From a bacterium (GTDB taxonomy: Bacteria > Vulcanimicrobiota > Xenobia > RGZZ01): DNA of 10,984 nt. The stretch is taken from the NCBI GenBank assembly GCA_021782195.1, contig JAJXVI010000028.1, positions 1-10,984 on the forward strand, read 5' to 3'. Position 1 is the stretch's first letter; each line of letters opens with the position of its first letter. This document shows, piece by piece, positions 6,193-10,984 of this stretch. The notes under the pieces were generated by a model, which did not search any database, was not told where the DNA came from, and saw only the letters and a list, made by a program, of their open reading frames with translations. A program made the translations under genes and the position numbers.

Positions 6193-6567
6193 ATGCCCAG
6201 AGTCAAACGAGGCGTAAACGCACTCAAGAAGCGCCATACAGTGATGAAGCTCGCGAAGGGTTATCGCGGTGCTCGCCACAAGAAGATCAAGGCCGCTCGT
6301 GAGGCCGTCAATCACGCGCTGAATTATGCCTATCGCGACCGACGCGTTCGCAAGCGCGAGTTCCGCCAGTTGTGGATCGCTCGCATCAACGCCGCCTGCC
6401 GCGAGCTGGAGATCAGCTACAACCGCCTCATTGATGGATTGACCAAGGCCCAGGTCGAAGTCAATCGCAAGATGCTGGCCGAGCTGGCGATTTCCGACAG
6501 GTCGGCCTTTGCCGAGTACGTCAAGATTGCAAAATCTCACCTGACCGCTACTGCGGCTACCGCCTGA
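6193..6567 (+). CDS. rplT: 50S ribosomal protein L20
   Basis: A 23S rRNA-binding assembly protein of the large subunit and, in several bacteria, the autogenous repressor of its own operon. It has 124 residues with the family motifs MPRVKRGV, LAKGYRGAR, YAYRDRRVRKREFRQLWIARINAA and LAISDRSAFAEYV. It is a few residues longer than usual because of an Ala/Thr tail (HLTATAATA). A purine-rich SD region (GAGGAGG near 6176-6182, AGGA at 6187-6190) precedes ATG 6193. The stop at 6565-6567 is 2 nt before the ATG of the WD40 gene, so the two are probably translated from one message. Confidence 0.98.
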   Translation: MPRVKRGVNALKKRHTVMKLAKGYRGARHKKIKAAREAVNHALNYAYRDRRVRKREFRQLWIARINAACRELEISYNRLIDGLTKAQVEVNRKMLAELAISDRSAFAEYVKIAKSHLTATAATA

Positions 6568-6569
6568 TC

Positions 6570-8777
6570 ATGGGTGTGAGCTGTCCGGTCCCTGTCGAGC
6601 CCGCCAGGGGCTTCCTCACGGGTGAGGAAGCAGGCATCGGGCCGCTCCCCAGGCGCCGCATCTTTCGTTCTCCCCTGGTGGTGGCTTTCGGTCTTGGACT
6701 TGTTCTTCTTGCCACGTGTGGCTGCCATCGTCCGAACATGCTGCCGCCACCTCCCCTCAACGCCGGGCTGATTGCGGCGCGCTTCGGAATGGGAACCGTG
6801 CGCACTTTCGCGTGGTCGGAGCCTACCGATACGATGGCGGTGGGGGGCGACGCCGGTCGTCTCTATCTGTGGAAGGTTTCCGACAAGAGCCTGCGCGCGG
6901 TCGTGAACACGCATTCGCCCATCTGCGCCATATCTGCGGTGGGTCCGACTTTTTTTGTGTGCACGCTGAGCGGCACGGTCACTCGATATGACACTTCCGG
7001 GCAACCCTCGGCCACCCTTCATCTTGCGCAGGGTCAGCCCCTCTGCATGGCCGTGGATGCCTCAGGAAGCCAGCTCGAGGTGGGCTGCGACAACGGTCAC
7101 GTGGTCGCGTTCGACGTGGCAACCGGTCGCCTGGTCGCAGACGTGGCCACGGGCAAGGCCGTCCGCGCCATCGCCCTCGCGCCCGACGGGCGCACGCTCT
7201 ACTCTGCCGGCGACGACGGTATCGTGCACGCGTGGAGCCTTCCGGGGCTGTCCCCTGTAAAAGCCTCGGCCGCGGTGGGCTCTCCGCTTCTCTCCATGAC
7301 CTGCACGGCCGCCGGCCAGATCGTCTGCGGTGGCCAGGACGGCGTACTGCGCATTCTCGACCCTGCCACGCTGAACGTCGTGAGCCGACGTACCGACCTG
7401 CGCGGTCCGATTGTGTCGCTTGCGACGCACGGCAAACTCGTCGCGGCGGGTACCAGCACCTGGAAGCTTGGCGTGTGGAGCATCGACGGTGACCATCCCG
7501 TGACGCCCGTGGAGGGCCAGAACGGCGCTGTCTGGTGCTGCGCCTTCAGCGCCGATGGCAAGCAGATCGCGGCCGGCGGTGACGACCGTGTCGTGACGTT
7601 GCACGTGTTGAATGCTCGCGGCGTCCAGGAACCCGACGAGGTGGGCCACCCCGAGGCCTTGCTTGGAATGGCCTGCTCTCCGGATGAAACCCAGGTTGCA
7701 ACGGTCGGGAGCGGTCCCAACGTGCTGCTCTGGGACGTCTCGAGCGGAGTCCTGACGCATCTTGTCACCATTCCCGGAACCATGGGTGACGCCCAGACGG
7801 TCGCCTGGACCCGCAACCACCTTGCAGTCGGCTACGAAGACGGCAGTGTCTGGTTGCTCGACAGCAACTTCAAGCCCGAGGCCGTGGGCCATCACACCAA
7901 CGAAGTGACTGATGCAAAGTTTTCCCCCGATGGGAAGACGCTGGCGACTGCGGGATGGGATCGCGTGATCAGGCTCTGGAAGGTACCGTCAGGCGCCGCA
8001 ACGGGCCAGGTCGGTGCCTTGCAGCCGCTCGGCGTGCTTACAGGTCACGGGAACGGGGTCTCTGGCATCTCGTTCTCGCCCGACGGCAAGCTGCTGGTGT
8101 CGGGTGCGTGGGACCAGACGGTCCGCGAGTGGGACCTGCAGACCATGAAGTGTCTTCACACCTTTACGGGGATTGATGGTCCCGTGTTTGCGGTGGCCTT
8201 TGGACGTCGCAGTTCCACGGTTGTCGCCGGCGGATGGCACGGCCAGGACTGGGTCTGGGACCTCAACAGCCACAACATCCTCTTCCAGCGCGACGATCTT
8301 CAGAAGGACGCCATCTTCAGCCTCGCCTATTCGCCAGGCGGCAGGTTCCTGGCGAGCGGTTCGGCCGACCTGAGTGTCGAGATCTTCGACGTGCTCTCGA
8401 ACATGTCGCCGGTCAACCACATCGCGGGTTTCCGTGGTGTGGTGCGCGGACTCGCGTGGCTTTCCACGGGAGGGTCCGGAAAGAAGACGCTCGACGGGCG
8501 CAAGCTCGTCATCGGCACCCTGGACGGTAACCTGTTCTTGCAGGTGCTGTCGCAGACCGGGGCTGAACCGGGCTTTCCACCGCCGCCCGAGAATCCAGGG
8601 ACGTTGACGCCGGGCGCGTCGCCCGCGGTTGCGCCTGTAGCGTCCCCCGCGGTTGCGCCTGCGGCGTCCCCCGCGGTTGCGCCTGTAGCGTCCCCCGCGG
8701 TTGCGCCTGTAGCGTCCCCCGCGGTTGCGCCTGCGGCGTCGCCTGCGGCGTCGCCTGCGGCAAAGCCTGCGCACTGA
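6570..8777 (+). CDS. Membrane-anchored WD40 double beta-propeller protein
   Basis: A 735-residue protein that probably acts as an extracytoplasmic interaction platform. An N-terminal tail of about 34 residues leads to a hydrophobic export segment (about 35-49) ending LLATCGC. This is either a weak lipobox (C50 or C52) or a signal anchor. Residues of about 75-670 contain about 14 WD40-type repeats. The clearest are DGKTLATAGWDRVIRLWKV, DGKLLVSGAWDQTVREWDL and GGRFLASGSADLSVEIFDV; others are divergent. Fourteen suits two seven-bladed propellers. After a Pro-rich stretch the protein ends in a Pro/Ala/Val repeat tail. The start at 6570 has no SD and lies 2 nt after the rplT stop, which suggests coupling by re-initiation; a later in-frame start cannot be excluded. 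No enzymatic domain is visible, and the partner is unknown. Confidence 0.92.
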   Translation: MGVSCPVPVEPARGFLTGEEAGIGPLPRRRIFRSPLVVAFGLGLVLLATCGCHRPNMLPPPPLNAGLIAARFGMGTVRTFAWSEPTDTMAVGGDAGRLYLWKVSDKSLRAVVNTHSPICAISAVGPTFFVCTLSGTVTRYDTSGQPSATLHLAQGQPLCMAVDASGSQLEVGCDNGHVVAFDVATGRLVADVATGKAVRAIALAPDGRTLYSAGDDGIVHAWSLPGLSPVKASAAVGSPLLSMTCTAAGQIVCGGQDGVLRILDPATLNVVSRRTDLRGPIVSLATHGKLVAAGTSTWKLGVWSIDGDHPVTPVEGQNGAVWCCAFSADGKQIAAGGDDRVVTLHVLNARGVQEPDEVGHPEALLGMACSPDETQVATVGSGPNVLLWDVSSGVLTHLVTIPGTMGDAQTVAWTRNHLAVGYEDGSVWLLDSNFKPEAVGHHTNEVTDAKFSPDGKTLATAGWDRVIRLWKVPSGAATGQVGALQPLGVLTGHGNGVSGISFSPDGKLLVSGAWDQTVREWDLQTMKCLHTFTGIDGPVFAVAFGRRSSTVVAGGWHGQDWVWDLNSHNILFQRDDLQKDAIFSLAYSPGGRFLASGSADLSVEIFDVLSNMSPVNHIAGFRGVVRGLAWLSTGGSGKKTLDGRKLVIGTLDGNLFLQVLSQTGAEPGFPPPPENPGTLTPGASPAVAPVASPAVAPAASPAVAPVASPAVAPVASPAVAPAASPAASPAAKPAH
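6610..6631 (+). other. Strong hairpin near the 5' end of the WD40 gene
   Basis: GCTTCCTCAC (6610-6619) and GTGAGGAAGC (6622-6631) are perfect complements around GG, realistically a 9-bp stem with a CGGG loop. It begins 40 nt after the WD40 start codon and 43 nt after the rplT stop. No T-tract follows, so it is not an intrinsic terminator. It could pause ribosomes, or stabilise the 3' end of a processed rpmI-rplT message. Confidence 0.5.
8616..8759 (+). repeat. 24-bp coding minisatellite, five units plus two half units
   Basis: Five 24-bp units run from 8616 to 8735, encoding ASPAVAPV or ASPAVAPA. Two 12-bp half units (ASPA) follow at 8736-8759. The units are almost identical at DNA level, differing mainly in a TCG/TCC codon and a GTA/GCG codon. 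They form the C-terminal Pro/Ala tail of the WD40 protein. Because the unit is a multiple of three, copy-number change would alter tail length without breaking the frame. Confidence 0.95.
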
Positions 8778-8781
8778 TCCG

Positions 8782-8856
8782 AAAGCGCCGCCCCCGGCGA
8801 AGCGGCGGTGTCCCTCCTTCAGGGAGACACGTGACGCGTGCCGAGGGCGGCGCTTT
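8782..8856. terminator. Long-stem terminator-like hairpin between convergent genes
   Basis: AAAGCGCCGCCC (8782-8793) pairs perfectly with GGGCGGCGCTTT (8845-8856), a 12-bp stem. The interior contains a smaller hairpin (TCCCT 8811-8815 with AGGGA 8821-8825). The A-rich 5' flank and T-rich 3' flank suit bidirectional termination of the rightward WD40 gene and the leftward LolA-like gene. The T-tract is short (TTT, then ctgctctt), so efficiency is uncertain. Confidence 0.65.
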
Positions 8857-8933
8857 CTGCTCTTGCCTCGTCGCCCTGGATTCTTGCGCTATCTGAGCGC
8901 CCGACCGGCCAAACGCCCGGTGGACCGACGAGC

Positions 8934-9947
8934 CTATTTCTGCGCGGGAGACGTGGTCGGTGAAGCCGGTGTCTTGTCGCCAAAGACCGAACTGTCGAGC
9001 CCCGTGTTGAACTGATAATTCGTGTAGTCGGCGTTCAGGGTTGCGGTCAAGCTGCCAACGCCCGGGAACGACAGGTTGGCCTGCATGTTTCGCAGCACGA
9101 TGTAGCCTTTCTGGCGGCGCCAGTGGAAGGTGACGTCAATCTGACCGTTTTTTGTGTAGGAGTAGAGGCGGCGGGTGGACGTGAAGTTCTTTTTGTCGAC
9201 CCAGACCGTTTCGCCGCGGAAATCGCCCTCCGCTCCCTTCTTGTCGAGGCGCAGAACGTAGTGCGGGCGCCCGTTGATCATGGCATCCGGAAGCATCGTC
9301 GCGTTGTAGTCGGCCAGGTGGATCGGCCGGTAACCAAGCATCTGCTGGTAGCGCTTGAGCAGGTCGGGCAGGTCGTTTAAGTCGATGCGGTAGTGGTTGG
9401 GAGCTTTGTGGTACGACTTGCCGTGCAGATTGAGCGGCACTGAGAGGATGGGACCAAGGTGCGCCTCTCCTGAGATCGTCACGTCGGAGGTGAAATCCTT
9501 GAGTTTCGGGTTGAGATGTTCAGTGCGGTGCACGATCATCTGAATCATTTTTGCCTGTGCGTCGGACGACGGCGTCGACGATGGGGAGGTGCTCGGCGAT
9601 CCGCTCGGTTGAGGCGATGCGGACCCGCTCGGTGTCGGTGAGGGGCCCCCGGTGTTCGGGGACGGGGACGCGCCTGGCGCGGGGGAAGCGCTCCCCGCAC
9701 TCGGGGAAGCGCCAGGGACCGGGGCCGCGCTCGGCGACGTGCTCGCTGTAGGAAGCGCGGTCGGTGCGACGGTGGGCAGCGCGTCGGACGTTGACACCGT
9801 CGCGGGCGCTGCAAGCACCGGACGCGGAGGGGCGACGACGCACGTACCGGCAAGGACAAGCGTGAGCAGACCGACGGCCGCGGGTCCGGCCTTTCGAGCA
9901 TTCTTGAATCGCGAGAGCGGGAAGTCGCGGTCTTCCGGGGTTTTCAT
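8934..9947 (-). CDS. Exported LolA-like (outer-membrane lipoprotein-sorting type) protein
   Basis: A periplasmic protein of 337 residues. ATG 9947 is chosen because GGAGGA lies 7 nt upstream; the ATG at 9962 overlaps that SD. A basic n-region leads to a hydrophobic core (AAVGLLTLVLAGTCVVA) and probable signal-peptidase I cleavage near VLAAPA. Residues of about 48-129 are a low-complexity Pro/Ser/Thr/Ala linker. The remaining 208 residues read as a LolA-type half-barrel: LKDFTSDVTISGE, PNHYRIDLNDLP, GRPHYVLRLDKK, ETVWVDKKNFTSTRRLYSY and IDVTFHWRRQKGYIVLRNM. Proteins of this fold bind lipids or lipoprotein acyl chains in the periplasm. This one is not classical LolA, and the cargo is unknown. 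It lies 68 bp downstream of ugd on the same strand and could be co-transcribed with it. Confidence 0.85.
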   Translation of the reverse strand: MKTPEDRDFPLSRFKNARKAGPAAVGLLTLVLAGTCVVAPPRPVLAAPATVSTSDALPTVAPTALPTASTSPSAAPVPGASPSAGSASPAPGASPSPNTGGPSPTPSGSASPQPSGSPSTSPSSTPSSDAQAKMIQMIVHRTEHLNPKLKDFTSDVTISGEAHLGPILSVPLNLHGKSYHKAPNHYRIDLNDLPDLLKRYQQMLGYRPIHLADYNATMLPDAMINGRPHYVLRLDKKGAEGDFRGETVWVDKKNFTSTRRLYSYTKNGQIDVTFHWRRQKGYIVLRNMQANLSFPGVGSLTATLNADYTNYQFNTGLDSSVFGDKTPASPTTSPAQK

Positions 9948-10015
9948 CGAACAGTCCTCCATTGGTGCGTTGACATGGCAACAGTCTGTTTTGACCCACC
10001 GTGCGTCGCGAGGTT

Positions 10016-10984
10016 TCAGCGTCCGACGCCGTGATACTGAAACCCGAGTCGGCGCATTCGTTTCGGGTCGTAGAGATTGCGGCCGTCAATGATGATGGGG
10101 CGCCGCATCAGCTTGCGCACGCGTGGCAGGTCAAGAATCCGATAGGTGGACCACTCGGTGGCGATCACCACCGCGTCGGCTCCAGTGACGGCAAGATAGG
10201 GGTTTTCGCAAAGGGTCACGCCTTCCAGTTCCGGCCACTCGCGAGCTTTTTCCATGCTGGCCGGGTCGTGTGCTGCGAGCGTGGCGCCGGCTGCGCGGAG
10301 AGCACTGAGGATGACAAGCGAAGGGGAGTTTCGGAGATCGTCGGTGTCGGGCTTGAAGCTCAGTCCGAGGACGCCCACTTTCTTGCCGTTGAGTTCCCCG
10401 AGCGCCTGTTCGAGCTTGGTCAGAACCAGACTGCGCTGCTCGTCGTTGATTTTGAGCACTTCCCGCAACAGGTTGAAGTCGTAGCCCACGCGCCCGGCGA
10501 TGCTGATGTAGGCTTCGAGGTCCTTGGGAAAGCACGAACCTCCGAAGCCGATGCCGGCTTCGAGGAATGCCATCCCGATACGGGAGTCAAGGCCGATGCC
10601 GCGCGCCACGCGTGTCACGTCGGCCCCCGTTTTTTCGCATACGCGTGCAACCGCGTTGATGAAGGAGATTTTCAGGGCGAGGAAGGCGTTGGCGGAGTGC
10701 TTGATCAACTCGGCGCTGTTGATGTCGGTCAGCAGCAGTGGAGCATTCAGCGGTTCATAGAGATTGACCAGCAGGGAGGCAGCCCGATCCGACGAGGTGC
10801 CAATCACCACGCGATCGGGCTTCATGAAGTCGTGGATGGCGCTCCCTTCGCGCAGGAACTCGGGGTTCGAAGCCACGTCGAACGAGATGCCCGCGCGCAC
10901 GTGCTGGCCGATGGTACGCTGCACCCACTGTCCCGTCTGCACGGGTACCGTGCTCTTTTCGACGATGAGGCGGTAGTCGTCCAT
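10016..10984 (-). CDS. ugd: UDP-glucose 6-dehydrogenase, 3' part (cut by window edge)
   Basis: Oxidises UDP-glucose to UDP-glucuronate with two NAD+, supplying precursor for exopolysaccharide and other surface glycans. The last 322 residues are visible. The ATG at 10984 is internal: family members run about 430-450 residues and begin with a Rossmann GxGxxG domain, which is mostly outside the window. Visible motifs are KSTVPV near the end of the NAD domain, SNPEFLREG, the central helix AELIKHSANAFLALKISFIN, the catalytic cysteine C151 in GFGGSCFPKD, and the C-terminal UDP-binding domain with VGVLGLSFKPDTDDLRNSPS and IDGRNLYDP. The common G of VPVGT is Q16 here. Nearby PEP-CTERM-type genes fit an exopolysaccharide context. 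GDP-mannose dehydrogenase is a relative, but the KPDTDDLRNSP pattern favours Ugd. Confidence 0.95.
   Translation of the reverse strand: MDDYRLIVEKSTVPVQTGQWVQRTIGQHVRAGISFDVASNPEFLREGSAIHDFMKPDRVVIGTSSDRAASLLVNLYEPLNAPLLLTDINSAELIKHSANAFLALKISFINAVARVCEKTGADVTRVARGIGLDSRIGMAFLEAGIGFGGSCFPKDLEAYISIAGRVGYDFNLLREVLKINDEQRSLVLTKLEQALGELNGKKVGVLGLSFKPDTDDLRNSPSLVILSALRAAGATLAAHDPASMEKAREWPELEGVTLCENPYLAVTGADAVVIATEWSTYRILDLPRVRKLMRRPIIIDGRNLYDPKRMRRLGFQYHGVGR

Overview
The window is about 11 kb from a GC-rich bacterium, probably didermal. It has GTG starts, Ser/Thr-kinase-like and WD40 proteins, a LolA-like periplasmic protein, and at least one protein with a PEP-CTERM C-terminal signal, a signal associated with exosortase and exopolysaccharide. 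No rRNA, mobile element or other marker fixes the phylum. Planctomycetota, Armatimonadota or an Eremiobacterota/Xenobia-like lineage would fit the gene style, but that is a guess.

Layout. (1) 87-3683 (+): a 1198-residue protein with an N-terminal zinc ribbon, a Ser/Thr-kinase fold that has lost both catalytic aspartates, a duplicated linker, and a very long right-handed parallel beta-helix. (2) 3789-4631 (-) and 5064-5684 (+): two divergent genes for exported beta-sandwich proteins. One is LamG/concanavalin-like with an atypical C-terminal anchor; the other ends in a clear PEP-CTERM signal. A structured intergenic region of about 430 bp lies between them, and a near-consensus sigma70 promoter serves the leftward gene. 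(3) 5708-8777 (+): a strong promoter, a leader of about 225 nt with a mutually exclusive antiterminator and terminator, then rpmI (L35), rplT (L20), and a 735-residue membrane-anchored WD40 protein starting 2 nt after the rplT stop. infC, the usual first gene of this operon, is not next to it. A 12-bp-stem terminator-like hairpin follows. (4) 8934-9947 (-): an exported LolA-like protein with a long Ser/Pro/Ala linker. (5) 10016-10984 (-): UDP-glucose 6-dehydrogenase, cut by the right edge so that the N-terminal Rossmann domain lies mostly outside the window.

How the genes relate. rpmI and rplT form a housekeeping unit that looks attenuated, plausibly by L20 as known from other bacteria. The WD40 protein appears to have been added to this unit. 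The PEP-CTERM-type proteins and UDP-glucose dehydrogenase are both consistent with an exopolysaccharide or cell-surface programme, but no exosortase or glycosyltransferase is present here. The most unusual gene is the predicted pseudokinase/beta-helix fusion, which has no signal peptide or membrane segment and is therefore probably cytoplasmic. The most complete regulatory signal is the rpmI leader attenuator.
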